Part shown: piece after piece, positions 1-7,812 of the stretch | Layout of the letters: every line of letters starts with the position of its first letter | Numbering within the stretch: position 1 is the first letter of the stretch | Assembly: GCA_005503085.1 (NCBI GenBank) | Contig: SCOI01000011.1 | Coordinates: forward strand, 147,515 to 211,514 | DNA: 64,000 nucleotides | Direction: 5' to 3' | Source: Burkholderiales bacterium C2 | GTDB taxonomy: Bacteria > Pseudomonadota > Gammaproteobacteria > Burkholderiales > Burkholderiaceae_C | Notes under the pieces: generated by a model | What the model was told of the DNA's origin: nothing | What the model saw: only the letters and a program-made list of their open reading frames with translations | Database searches by the model: none | Program-made: the position numbers and the translations under genes

Positions 1-821
1 GCGCCAACCAGGTGGCGCTGGCGCCGGGCGCGCTCTGGGCCGAGGCCGACAAGGGCACCAATGCGGTCGGCACGGCGCTGATGACCGAGGGCGCGACCCT
101 GGTCCACGGCCAGGAGCATTTCCTGCGCGCGATGCAGTTCCTGACCTGCTCGGCCGCACCGATCTTCGACCACAAGGGCGCGCTGCTGGGCGTCATCGAT
201 GTCTCGGGCGAGCGCCGCTCCTACCATCCGCACACCCTGGCCCTGGCCAGCATGTCGGCCCGGCTGATCGAGGGCCAATGGTTTGCCGATCGCTTCCGCC
301 ACAGCACCCGGCTGCATTTCCACGCCAGTGCGATGGGCCTGGGCACCCTGCACGAGGGCCAGCTGGCGCTGGACGAGGACGGCCGGGTGCTGGGCGCGAA
401 CCGGCGCGCGCTGGAGCTGCTGGGTCTGGGCGCGATGGCGCTGCGGCGCGAGAACCTGGCCAGCCTGTTCGGCTGCAGCCTGGGTCAGCTGTCCCAGCAG
501 GCCCGGCAGCAGACCGAGCTGCGCCTGCCCTTGGCGCGCGGCGGCGAAGCGCTGTACGCCAAGCTGAGCCTGGCCCAGGCCGAGCTGGGCCAGCAGCGCC
601 GCGAAACCAGGGAGGAGCTCGGGCTGCTGGACAGCGCGCCGCTGCCGCTGTCTACGGCCCCGGCGCCGCTGCCCGTGCAGGCCGGCCACAATCTGCGCCA
701 GACCGAGATGCAGGCCATCGCCGCCGCCGTGCAGGCCGCCGGCGGCAATCTCTCCGAGGCAGCCCGCCAGCTGGGCATAGGCCGCAGCACCCTGTACCGC
801 AAGCTCAAGGAGATGAGCTGA
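1..821 (+). CDS. GAF-Fis transcriptional regulator, AcoR-like but without AAA+ domain (5' partial)
   Basis: The reading frame is open to the first base of the window, reading A-N-Q-V-A-L-A-P-G before the first GTG at 12, so the true start lies outside. The visible part holds the end of an AcoR-type GAF domain (GTNAVGTAL, then TCSAAPIFD and a VIDVSGE strand), a conserved linker (MSARLIEGQWF), and a PAS-like segment (LDEDGRVLGANRRALELLGL). The C-terminal 35 residues are a Fis-type helix-turn-helix (NLSEAARQLGIGRSTLYRKL). AcoR-type activators normally carry a sigma-54 AAA+ ATPase between these parts. Here it is absent: no Walker A, GAFTGA or Walker B is present. The protein probably binds DNA in response to a small ligand without opening sigma-54 promoters itself. 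Its target is not visible. Confidence 0.85.
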   Translation, partial: ANQVALAPGALWAEADKGTNAVGTALMTEGATLVHGQEHFLRAMQFLTCSAAPIFDHKGALLGVIDVSGERRSYHPHTLALASMSARLIEGQWFADRFRHSTRLHFHASAMGLGTLHEGQLALDEDGRVLGANRRALELLGLGAMALRRENLASLFGCSLGQLSQQARQQTELRLPLARGGEALYAKLSLAQAELGQQRRETREELGLLDSAPLPLSTAPAPLPVQAGHNLRQTEMQAIAAAVQAAGGNLSEAARQLGIGRSTLYRKLKEMS

Positions 822-861
822 ACTCGTATCATGGCGGCCGCCCCCACTGCACAGTCCCGCC

Positions 862-2028
862 ATGAGCGACACCCCCTCCCAGCCCCGCCTCAGCAGCCTC
901 TCGCACGGAGGCGGCTGCGGCTGCAAGATCGCGCCGGGCCTGCTGTCCGAGATCCTGAAGAACAGCGGCGCCAGCGCCATCGTGCCGCCGCAGCTGCTGG
1001 TGGGCATAGAGACCGCCGATGACGCCGCCGTCTACCAGCTCAATGAGGAGCAGGCCCTGGTGGCGACCACCGATTTCTTCATGCCCATCGTCGACGACCC
1101 CTTCGACTTCGGCCGCATCGCTGCCACCAATGCGATCAGCGATGTCTATGCAATGGGCGGCCGGCCGATCTTGGCGCTGGCCCTGGTGGGCATGCCGATC
1201 AAGGTGCTGTCCAGCGAGACCATAGGCCGCATCCTGGCCGGCGGCCAGGCGGTCTGCACGGCGGCCGGCATCCCGATCGCCGGCGGCCACACCATCGATT
1301 CGGTCGAGCCGATCTATGGACTGGTCGCGCTGGGCCTGGTCCACCCGAAGCGCATCAAGCGCAATGCCGACGCCCGCGCCGGTGATCTGCTGGTGCTGGG
1401 CAAGCCGCTGGGCGTGGGCGTGCTGTCGGCGGCGCTGAAAAAGGAAGGGCTCGACGCCGCCGGCTATGCGCAGATGATCGCGTTCACGACCCAGCTCAAC
1501 ACCCCCGGCCCCGATCTGGCGGCGCTGGACGGCGTGCATGCGATGACCGATGTGACCGGCTTCGGCCTGGCCGGCCATGGCCTGGAACTGGCCCGCGGCG
1601 CCCAGGCCCGGGTCGTGATCGACTGGCCGGCGGTGCCCTTGATCGCGGGCGCGCGGGCGCTGGCCGCCCAGGGCTTCGTCACCGGGGCTTCGGGCCGCAA
1701 CTGGGACAGCTATGGCGCGCAGATCGAGCTGCCCTCGGGCTTTGCGGCCGAGGACCGGGCCCTGCTGAGCGATCCGCAGACCAGCGGCGGACTGCTGGTG
1801 TCCTGCGCGCCCGAGGCGCTGGACGCGGTGCTGGCGCGCTTTGCCGCCCATGGCTTCGGCCATGCGGCCGTGGTCGGCCGGGTCGAGGCCGGAGCGCCGG
1901 GCCTGAGCGTCCGGGCCTGTATGACAAAGCGGCCCGCAGGCCGCTTTGTCGCCGTCGCTGTGCCGGCTCAGAACTTGGATTCGCCGGCGCTTTCCGGGTT
2001 TTCCTCGACCGGCCAGTCGCGGATATAG
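862..2028 (+). CDS. selD: Selenide, water dikinase (selenophosphate synthase)
   Basis: Makes selenophosphate from selenide and ATP, the selenium donor for selenocysteine and 2-selenouridine tRNA. The N-terminal glycine-rich loop GGGCGCK gives Cys19 and Lys22, matching the catalytic Cys17/Lys20 pair of the E. coli enzyme; the residue is Cys (TGC), not selenocysteine. PurM-like motifs follow: the TTDFF substrate-binding segment, AMGGRP, AGGHTIDSVEP, and a C-terminal DPQTSGGLL. The ATG at 862 follows the regulator stop by 40 bases and has only a weak ribosome site. The family normally ends near residue 352 (base about 1917). Here the frame continues about 36 codons through a perfect hairpin and 61 bases into the opposing CBS gene. 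This tail is unlikely to be conserved. No selA, selB or selU is in the window. Confidence 0.93.
   Translation: MSDTPSQPRLSSLSHGGGCGCKIAPGLLSEILKNSGASAIVPPQLLVGIETADDAAVYQLNEEQALVATTDFFMPIVDDPFDFGRIAATNAISDVYAMGGRPILALALVGMPIKVLSSETIGRILAGGQAVCTAAGIPIAGGHTIDSVEPIYGLVALGLVHPKRIKRNADARAGDLLVLGKPLGVGVLSAALKKEGLDAAGYAQMIAFTTQLNTPGPDLAALDGVHAMTDVTGFGLAGHGLELARGAQARVVIDWPAVPLIAGARALAAQGFVTGASGRNWDSYGAQIELPSGFAAEDRALLSDPQTSGGLLVSCAPEALDAVLARFAAHGFGHAAVVGRVEAGAPGLSVRACMTKRPAGRFVAVAVPAQNLDSPALSGFSSTGQSRI
1923..1950. terminator. Perfect 12-bp hairpin between convergent selD and CBS gene
   Basis: GACAAAGCGGCC at 1923-1934 is exactly reverse-complementary to 1939-1950, with a 4-base loop (CGCA). It lies where the selD coding region would normally have ended and 17 bases short of the stop of the opposing CBS gene. 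This is the usual place for a bidirectional terminator between convergent genes. There is no good T-run on either strand, so termination is inferred from the stem alone. Confidence 0.5.
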
Positions 2029-2438
2029 GCCTTCAGCATGCGATTCTCGAAGTCCTGGCCATCGACCACCGCCTTGGCCACGTCGTAGAACGAGATCACG
2101 CCCATCAGCGTGCGGCCGTTGAGCACCGGCATATAGCGGGCATGGCGGCCCAGCATCATGCGGCGCACCTCGTCGATCTCGGTCTCGGGCGTGCAGGTCA
2201 GCGGATGGTCGTCCATCACGCTGCGCACCAGCGAGTTGCCGACGCTGCCGCCGTTCTTGACGATGGCGGAAATCACTTCGCGAAAGGTCAGCATGCCGAC
2301 CAGATCGCCATGCTCCATCACGACCAGCGAGCCGACATCCATCTCGGCCATCGTCGTGACGGCCTGGGCCATCGGCTGGTCGGGCGTGATGGTGAACAGG
2401 GTGCCGCCCTTGACGCGGAGTATGTCGACGACTTTCAT
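1968..2438 (-). CDS. Tandem CBS-domain protein
   Basis: A 156-residue cytoplasmic protein made of two CBS motifs and little else (about residues 7-62 and 75-132). Typical CBS signatures are visible: MAEMDVGSLVVMEHGDLVGMLT in the first and ARYMPVLNGRTLMGVISFYDV in the second. Such stand-alone pairs bind adenosine nucleotides in the cleft between the motifs and are thought to sense energy state; no effector domain is present. The ATG at 2438 is preceded on its strand by a good purine-rich site (GAGGAGGCAGCC). It is transcribed toward selD and overlaps the end of that reading frame. Its partner cannot be deduced from the neighbours. Confidence 0.88.
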   Translation of the reverse strand: MKVVDILRVKGGTLFTITPDQPMAQAVTTMAEMDVGSLVVMEHGDLVGMLTFREVISAIVKNGGSVGNSLVRSVMDDHPLTCTPETEIDEVRRMMLGRHARYMPVLNGRTLMGVISFYDVAKAVVDGQDFENRMLKAYIRDWPVEENPESAGESKF

Positions 2439-2533
2439 GGCTGCCTCCTCTTGTGTCGGGCCTCACCCGACAGCTGCTAAAACTGGTCCCCAACATAGCA
2501 CACAATCCGCGCATCACACATCTCGGAGACACC

Positions 2534-3841
2534 ATGTCCGGCTACTCAGACCCCGGCTTTGACACCCTGGCGCTACACGCCGGCGCCGCGCCCGACCCGA
2601 GCACCGGCGCACGCGTGACGCCGCTGCATCTGAGCACCTCCTTCGTGTTCGAGAACTCCGAACACGCGGCGGCGCTGTTCAATATGGAGCGCGCCGGCCA
2701 TGTCTACTCGCGCATCTCGAACCCGACCACGGCCGTGTTCGAGGAGCGGGTCGCCGCGCTCGAAGGCGGGGTCGGCGCGATCGCCACCGCCAGCGGCCAA
2801 GCGGCCCTGCATCTGGCCATCGCGACCTTGGCCGGCGCGGGCTCGCACATCGTCGCTTCCGCAGCGCTCTACGGCGGCTCGCACAATTTGCTGCACTACA
2901 CGCTGGCGCGCTTCGGCATTGAAACCAGCTTCGTCAAGCCCGGCGATATCGACGGCTGGCGCGCCGCGATCCGGCCGAACACCAAGCTGCTGTTCGGCGA
3001 GACCCTGGGCAACCCCGGCATGGATGTGCTGGACATTCCGACCGTCGCGGCCATCGCCCACGAGGCCGGTCTGCCGCTCTTGGTCGACTCGACGCTGACC
3101 ACCCCCTATCTGCTCAAGCCCTTCGAGCATGGTGCCGATCTGGTCTACCACTCGGCCACCAAATTCCTGTCGGGCCACGGCACGGTGGTTGGCGGCGTGC
3201 TGGTCGACGGCGGCAATTTCGACTGGGACGCCGCGCATGCCAAACATGGCCGCTTCCCTGAGCTGTGCGAGCCCTATGCCGGTTTCCACGGCATGGTGTT
3301 CGCCGAGGAAAGCACGGTCGGTGCCTTTCTGCTTCGCGCACGCCGCGAGGGCCTGCGCGACTTCGGCGCCTGCATGAGCCCGCACACCGCCTGGCTGATC
3401 CTGCAAGGCATCGAGACCCTGTCCTTGCGCATGCAGCGCCATGTGCAGAACGCGCAGCGGGTGGCCGAGTTCCTGGCCGGCCATGAGCTGGTGGCGCGGG
3501 TCGGCTACCCGGGCCTGAGCAGCCACCCCGACCATGAGTTGGCACAGAAGCTTTTGCCGCGCGGCTGCGGCTCGGTGTTCAGCTTCGATCTGAAGGGCAG
3601 CCGCGAGCAGGGCAAGCGCTTCATCGAGGCGCTGAAGATCTTCTCCCATCTGGCCAATGTCGGCGACTGCCGCTCGCTGGTCATCCACCCGGCCTCGACC
3701 ACCCATTTCCGCATGGACGATGCGGCGCTGGCCCAGGCCGGCATCACGCCCGGCACGATACGGCTGTCCATCGGCCTGGAAGATGCCGACGACCTGATCG
3801 ATGACCTCAAGCGCGCGCTCAAGGCCGCCAGCAAAGCATGA
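2534..3841 (+). CDS. O-acetylhomoserine/O-succinylhomoserine sulfhydrylase
   Basis: A PLP-dependent Cys/Met-metabolism enzyme of 435 residues, expected to make homocysteine (or methionine) directly from an activated homoserine and sulfide. The start at 2534 is chosen over an upstream in-frame start at 2453 because CGGAGA precedes it and because family members begin just before FDTLALHAG. The PLP-binding lysine is Lys210 in HSATKFLSGHGT; the YSRISNPT loop (about residues 58-65) and the C-terminal HPASTTH segment are typical of the MetY/MetZ branch. The substrate (acetyl or succinyl ester) cannot be fixed by eye. The next gene begins inside its stop codon (ATGA), so the two are translationally coupled. 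Confidence 0.88.
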   Translation: MSGYSDPGFDTLALHAGAAPDPSTGARVTPLHLSTSFVFENSEHAAALFNMERAGHVYSRISNPTTAVFEERVAALEGGVGAIATASGQAALHLAIATLAGAGSHIVASAALYGGSHNLLHYTLARFGIETSFVKPGDIDGWRAAIRPNTKLLFGETLGNPGMDVLDIPTVAAIAHEAGLPLLVDSTLTTPYLLKPFEHGADLVYHSATKFLSGHGTVVGGVLVDGGNFDWDAAHAKHGRFPELCEPYAGFHGMVFAEESTVGAFLLRARREGLRDFGACMSPHTAWLILQGIETLSLRMQRHVQNAQRVAEFLAGHELVARVGYPGLSSHPDHELAQKLLPRGCGSVFSFDLKGSREQGKRFIEALKIFSHLANVGDCRSLVIHPASTTHFRMDDAALAQAGITPGTIRLSIGLEDADDLIDDLKRALKAASKA

Positions 3842-4638
3842 AGCTCCTTGTCAACTCCAATGAGGCCTATGCCTACACCGGTGGCAAGCCCTTCGACCCC
3901 GCCCTGCCCTGCATCGTCTTCATCCACGGCGCGCTGAACGACCACAGCGTCTGGACCCTGCTGGCGCGCTGGTTCGCGCACCACGGCCACAGCGTGCTGG
4001 CGGTGGACCTGCCCGGCCACGGGCGCAGCGCCGGGCCGGCGCTGCCCGATGTCGAGGCGATGGCCGACTGGATCGGGGATCTGCTCGATGCCGCCGGCGT
4101 GCAGCGGGCCGCGCTGGTCGGCCACAGCATGGGCTCGCTGATCGCGCTGGAGGCGGCCGCGCGCCAGCCCGAACGCGCCAGCCATCTGGTGATGGTGGCG
4201 ACCGCCTATCCGATGAAGGTCTCCGAGCTTTTGCTGACGACCGCACGAGAGGCCCCGCTGAAAGCCATCCAGATGGTCAACAGCTTCTCCTTCGCCGGCC
4301 TGGCGGCCAAGCCCTCCTACCCCGGCCCCGGCGCCTGGCTGCAGGGCGGCGAGATCGCGCTGAAGCGGCGGATACAGGACCGGCAGACGGGAGTCAATCT
4401 GTTCGCCCATGACTTCGGCGTCTGCGACCGCTATGCCGGTGGCCTGGAAGCGGCGGCACGGGTGAGCTGCCCGACCGGCCTGCTGCTGGGCGAGCGCGAC
4501 CAGATGACCTCGCCCAAGCAGACCCAGGGCCTGGCGCAAGCCCTGAAGGCGCGGGTGCTGAGCGTGCCGGCCGGGCATTCACTGATGGCGGAGGCGCCCG
4601 ATCAGGTCTTGAATGCCTTGCGTCAATTGCTGAAGTGA
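3838..4638 (+). CDS. Alpha/beta-fold hydrolase
   Basis: A 266-residue soluble serine hydrolase of unknown substrate. The catalytic set is visible: oxyanion HG at residues 30-31 (FIHGALNDHSVW), nucleophile elbow GHSMGS with Ser97, acid Asp221 in LLLGERDQM, and His247 in PAGHSLMAEAP. No signal peptide is present. The ATG overlaps the stop of the sulfhydrylase gene by four bases, so it is probably co-expressed with methionine synthesis. A thioester or homoserine-ester hydrolase role would be only a guess, as the fold is used for very many reactions. Confidence 0.85.
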   Translation: MKLLVNSNEAYAYTGGKPFDPALPCIVFIHGALNDHSVWTLLARWFAHHGHSVLAVDLPGHGRSAGPALPDVEAMADWIGDLLDAAGVQRAALVGHSMGSLIALEAAARQPERASHLVMVATAYPMKVSELLLTTAREAPLKAIQMVNSFSFAGLAAKPSYPGPGAWLQGGEIALKRRIQDRQTGVNLFAHDFGVCDRYAGGLEAAARVSCPTGLLLGERDQMTSPKQTQGLAQALKARVLSVPAGHSLMAEAPDQVLNALRQLLK

Positions 4639-4651
4639 AGGAGCCCAGGCC

Positions 4652-4972
4652 ATGAGCAGCACCGATGCGGTCAAGAACATGCACAGCTTCACCGAGTTCT
4701 ACCCTTTCTATCTGGGCGAACACAGCAACCGGACCTGCCGGCGCCTGCACTTCCTCGGCTCGACGCTGAGCCTGCTGTGCCTGGCCGCCGCGCTCTACAC
4801 CGGCCAGTGGCGCTTTGTGCTGCTCGCGCTGCTGTGCGGCTATGGCTTTGCCTGGCTCGGCCACTTCGGCTTCGAGAAGAACCGCCCGGCCTCGTTCAAG
4901 CGCCCGCTCTACAGCTTGATGGGCGACTGGGTGATGTACAAGGACATCTGGACCGGGCGCATCAAGTTCTGA
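4652..4972 (+). CDS. DUF962 / Mpo1-like membrane protein
   Basis: A 106-residue protein with two or three membrane segments (about residues 31-49 and 50-68). The family signatures are present: the FTEFYPFYLGEHSN start, the HFLGSTLSL segment, GFAWLGHFGFEKNRPASFKRPLYSLMGDW, and a short cytosolic end. Yeast Mpo1 in this family is an Fe(II)-dependent dioxygenase in fatty-acid alpha-oxidation; the histidines near residues 33, 71 and in the N-terminal segment fit such a site, but activity in bacteria is inferred. It sits 13 bases after the hydrolase gene, preceded by AAGGAGCC, as the last gene of a three-gene run. It ends directly against the convergent tdh gene. Confidence 0.85.
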   Translation: MSSTDAVKNMHSFTEFYPFYLGEHSNRTCRRLHFLGSTLSLLCLAAALYTGQWRFVLLALLCGYGFAWLGHFGFEKNRPASFKRPLYSLMGDWVMYKDIWTGRIKF

Positions 4973-5920
4973 TCAGGCGGCCAGCAGCGGCCGCAGATTG
5001 CTCAGCATGTCCTGCGCCATCTGGCTCAGCTCGTAATCGAGCTGCCAGCCCCAGTCGGCCCGCGCCGCGCTGTCGTCGATGCGCTGCGGCCAGCTGGCGG
5101 CAATCGCCTGGCGGAAGTCCGGTGCATAGCTGATCTCGAAGCCGGGGATGTGCTTGCGGATCTCGGCGGCGATCTCGCGCGGCGTGAAGCTGACGCCGGC
5201 CAGGTTGTAGCTGCCACGCTGCTTGATCTGCTCGGCCGGCGCCTCCATCAGCTCGATCGTGGCGCGCAGCGCGTCGGGCATATACATCATCGGCAAGGCC
5301 TGGGCCTCTTCGAGGAAGCAGCTGTAGCGGCCGGTCTTCAGCGCGGCGTGGAAGATGTCGATCGCATAGTCGGTGGTGCCGCCGCCGGGCGGGGTCTTCC
5401 AGCTGATCAGGCCCGGATAGCGCAGGCTGCGCACATCGACGCCATGCTTGGCGTGGTACCAGGCGCACCAGCGCTCGCCGGCCAGCTTGGAGATGCCGTA
5501 AATCGTCGTCGGGTCCATCACGCAAGTCTGCGGTGTGTCCAGGGCCGGCGTGTTCGGGCCGAAGGCGGCAATCGAGCTGGGCCAGAAGATCTTGTCGAGC
5601 TTCTGCACCCGCGCCAGCTCCAGCACATTCAGCAGGCCCTTCATATTCAGGTCCCAGGCCCACATCGGGTGCTGCTCGCCGGTGGCCGACAGTGCGGCGG
5701 CTAGGTGGTAGATCTGGCTCACGCCATGGCGCTTGACCACGGCCGCCAGCGCGGCGGCGTCGGTGACGTCCAGCATCTCGTGGGTCAGCGCCGGCACCCG
5801 GCCCTCGGGCGCCAGATCGCTGGTGATGACGGCGGTGTTGCCATGGCGCAGCGCCAGTTCCTGGGCCAGCTCGGTGCCGATCTGGCCGTTGGCGCCGATG
5901 ATCAGAATCTTGGTTGTCAT
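4973..5920 (-). CDS. tdh: L-threonine 3-dehydrogenase, extended SDR type
   Basis: Oxidises threonine to 2-amino-3-ketobutyrate with NAD+. It is a 315-residue epimerase-like extended SDR: NAD-binding GANGQIG at residues 9-15, the YHLAAALSATGE segment after the fourth strand, catalytic Tyr141/Lys145 in YGISKLAGE, and substrate-loop residues RYPGLISWKTPPGGGTTDY. This differs from the zinc-dependent Tdh of E. coli and resembles the SDR enzyme described in Cupriavidus and Flavobacterium. The assignment is supported by kbl 12 bases upstream on the same strand, which takes the product. A UDP-sugar epimerase would be the alternative by fold alone, but the neighbour makes it unlikely. Confidence 0.92.
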   Translation of the reverse strand: MTTKILIIGANGQIGTELAQELALRHGNTAVITSDLAPEGRVPALTHEMLDVTDAAALAAVVKRHGVSQIYHLAAALSATGEQHPMWAWDLNMKGLLNVLELARVQKLDKIFWPSSIAAFGPNTPALDTPQTCVMDPTTIYGISKLAGERWCAWYHAKHGVDVRSLRYPGLISWKTPPGGGTTDYAIDIFHAALKTGRYSCFLEEAQALPMMYMPDALRATIELMEAPAEQIKQRGSYNLAGVSFTPREIAAEIRKHIPGFEISYAPDFRQAIAASWPQRIDDSAARADWGWQLDYELSQMAQDMLSNLRPLLAA

Positions 5921-5932
5921 GATGTCAGAGGG

Positions 5933-7138
5933 TCAGGTCTTGATCAGGCCGAGTTCTTTGCCGGCCTGGGTGAAGGCGGCCACCGCTATTTCCAGATGCT
6001 CGCGCTCGTGCACGGCCGAGATCTGCACGCGGATGCGGGCCTGGCCCTTGGGCACGACCGGGAAGAAGAAGCCCACCGCGTAGATGCCCAGCTCCAGGAT
6101 GCGGGCGCTGAGTTGTTGCGCCAGCACCGCGTCGTGGACCATGATGGGCACGATGGGGTGGCTACCCGGCTTGATCTCGAAGCCGGCCGCCTGGATCGCC
6201 TCGCGGAAGTAGGCGGTATTGGCCTCCAGCTTGTCGCGCAGCGCGGTCGAGCCCTCCAGCAGGTCCAGCACCGCCAGCGAGGCGCCGACGATGGACGGCG
6301 CCACGGTGTTGGAGAACAGATAGGGGCGCGAGCGCTGGCGCAAGAGTTCGATCACCTCCTTGCGGCCGGTCGTGAAACCGCCCGAGGCGCCGCCCAGTGC
6401 CTTGCCCAGCGTGCCGGTGATGATGTCGACCTGGCCGAAGACATCGCGATACTCATGCGTGCCGCGGCCGGTCTTGCCGAGAAAGCCGCTGGCATGGCAT
6501 TCGTCGATGCCCAGCAGCGCGCCGAAACGGTCGGTGATCGCGCGGATCTTGTCGAGCTGGGCGATGGTGCCGTCCATCGAGAACACGCCGTCGGTGAACA
6601 CCAGCGTGAAGCGCGCGCCGGCCGCCTTGGCCTCCTCGAGCTTGGCCTCCAGATCGGCCATATCGTTGTGCTTGTAGCGATAGCGCCTGGCCTTGCACAG
6701 GCGGATGCCGTCAATGATGGAGGCGTGGTTCAGCTCGTCGCTGATGATGGCGTCCTGCTCGCCCAGCAGCGGCTCGAACAAGCCGCCGTTGGCATCGAAG
6801 GCGGCCGCGTAGAGGATGGTGTCCTCGGTGCCGAGGAACTTGGCCAGCCGGGCTTCGAGGGTCTTGTGGATGTCCTGCGTGCCGCAGATGAAACGCACCG
6901 AGGACAGGCCGTAGCCATGGGTACGCAAGGCCTCGTGCGCGGCCTCGATGACGGCCGGATGCGAGGACAGGCCCAGATAGTTGTTGGCGCAGAGATTGAT
7001 CACCTCGCGGCCATCGGCGGTCTGCACCACAGCGCCCTGCGGCGTCGTGATGATGCGCTCGCTCTTGTAGAGCCCGGCCTCGCGGATGCCGGCCAGCTCG
7101 GCCCGCAGATGGGCATAGAAATCGTCGCGTGTGCTCAT
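5933..7138 (-). CDS. kbl: Glycine C-acetyltransferase (2-amino-3-ketobutyrate CoA ligase)
   Basis: Cleaves 2-amino-3-ketobutyrate with CoA to glycine and acetyl-CoA, completing threonine breakdown after Tdh. It is a 401-residue alpha-oxoamine synthase with GTQDIHKTLE, DELNHASIIDGIRL, the DECHASGFLG strand and PLP lysine Lys246 in TGTLGKALGG. The ATG at 7138 is chosen over an upstream start at 7159 because AGGAGAG lies just before it and because the family begins close to the DDFYAHLRAEL segment. It is the first gene of the kbl-tdh operon and is read away from an XRE-cupin regulator, with a palindromic operator in the shared 95-base region. Confidence 0.95.
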   Translation of the reverse strand: MSTRDDFYAHLRAELAGIREAGLYKSERIITTPQGAVVQTADGREVINLCANNYLGLSSHPAVIEAAHEALRTHGYGLSSVRFICGTQDIHKTLEARLAKFLGTEDTILYAAAFDANGGLFEPLLGEQDAIISDELNHASIIDGIRLCKARRYRYKHNDMADLEAKLEEAKAAGARFTLVFTDGVFSMDGTIAQLDKIRAITDRFGALLGIDECHASGFLGKTGRGTHEYRDVFGQVDIITGTLGKALGGASGGFTTGRKEVIELLRQRSRPYLFSNTVAPSIVGASLAVLDLLEGSTALRDKLEANTAYFREAIQAAGFEIKPGSHPIVPIMVHDAVLAQQLSARILELGIYAVGFFFPVVPKGQARIRVQISAVHEREHLEIAVAAFTQAGKELGLIKT

Positions 7139-7174
7139 CAAAGCTCTCCTGGTGCACAATCCACTAAACAGAAC

Positions 7175-7196
7175 ACAGTTCGATATATCGAATTGT
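7175..7196. promoter_or_regulatory. Palindromic operator between kbl-tdh and XRE-cupin regulator
   Basis: TTCGATATATCGAA at 7179-7192 is a perfect 14-base palindrome. Symmetry extends to 7175-7196 (ACA...TGT) with one mismatched pair, 22 bases in all. It lies in the 95-base divergent region, 37 bases from the kbl start and 38 bases from the regulator start. XRE-cupin regulators commonly bind such short AT-centred palindromes and repress their own promoter and a divergent operon. That this one does so, and that threonine or a breakdown product is the signal, is inferred from position. Confidence 0.65.
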
Positions 7197-7233
7197 TGTG
7201 CAGTATCTGAGATTAGCTTTTCAAGGTCAAGCC

Positions 7234-7812
7234 ATGTCCGCCAACCTGTCCGAGTCTTTGGAGCCGCCCCGCGTCGGCGCTACCCTGCAGTCGCTGCGCC
7301 AGGCGCAGGGCCTGTCGTTGGACGAGTTGTCGCGCCGCGCCGGGGTCTCGAAGTCCATGCTGTCGCAGATCGAACGCAACCAGGCGAATCCGACCGTGGC
7401 TGTCGTGTGGCGTCTGGCGAACGCCTTGCGGGTGGAGCTGTCCGAGCTGCTCAGCGGCGAAAAACCGGCCGCGCCGGCAATCGAGACCGTGGCCTCGCAT
7501 GCGACGCCCAGCCTGGCCAGCCCGGACGGCCTGTGCGTGCTGCGCATCCTCGGGCCTATCGATCTGGCCGGCCAGTTCGAGTGGTACGAGCTGACGGTGC
7601 AACCCGGCGGCGCGCTCGAATCGGCCGCCCACGAGCCGGGCTCGCGCGAGCATCTGTCGGTGCTGGGCGGCGAACTGGAAGTCAGCGCCGGCGCGATCAG
7701 CCAGGCGCTGAAGGCCGGCGAGACGGCGCGCTACGCCGTCGACGGCCCGCACGCGATACGCAATCGCGGCAGCGCGCCGGCCACCGCCCTACTGGTGGTG
7801 CTGCACCCCTAG
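7234..7812 (+). CDS. XRE-family regulator with cupin sensor domain
   Basis: A 192-residue regulator. The N-terminal Cro/CI helix-turn-helix spans about residues 12-67 (LRQAQGLSLDELSRRAGVSKSMLSQIERNQANPTV), and a small cupin barrel fills the C-terminal half (PGGALESAAHEPGSREHLSVLGGELEV, then the second half near the end). The ATG at 7234 (AAGGTCA before it) is preferred to the in-frame GTG at 7198, which would lie next to the operator. It is divergent from kbl-tdh and is therefore the probable repressor of threonine catabolism. The cupin is expected to bind the inducer. The metal-ligand histidines of enzymatic cupins are mostly missing, as is usual for sensors. Its stop overlaps the convergent YihY gene by 24 bases. 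Confidence 0.88.
   Translation: MSANLSESLEPPRVGATLQSLRQAQGLSLDELSRRAGVSKSMLSQIERNQANPTVAVVWRLANALRVELSELLSGEKPAAPAIETVASHATPSLASPDGLCVLRILGPIDLAGQFEWYELTVQPGGALESAAHEPGSREHLSVLGGELEVSAGAISQALKAGETARYAVDGPHAIRNRGSAPATALLVVLHP

Noticed and set aside
907..930. Possible selenocysteine in SelD
   Set aside because: The catalytic codon is TGC (Cys19); no in-frame TGA or SECIS-like element was seen.
829..2535. 568-codon minus-strand frame across selD and the CBS gene
   Set aside because: Composition is that of antisense shadow; both underlying genes are certain.
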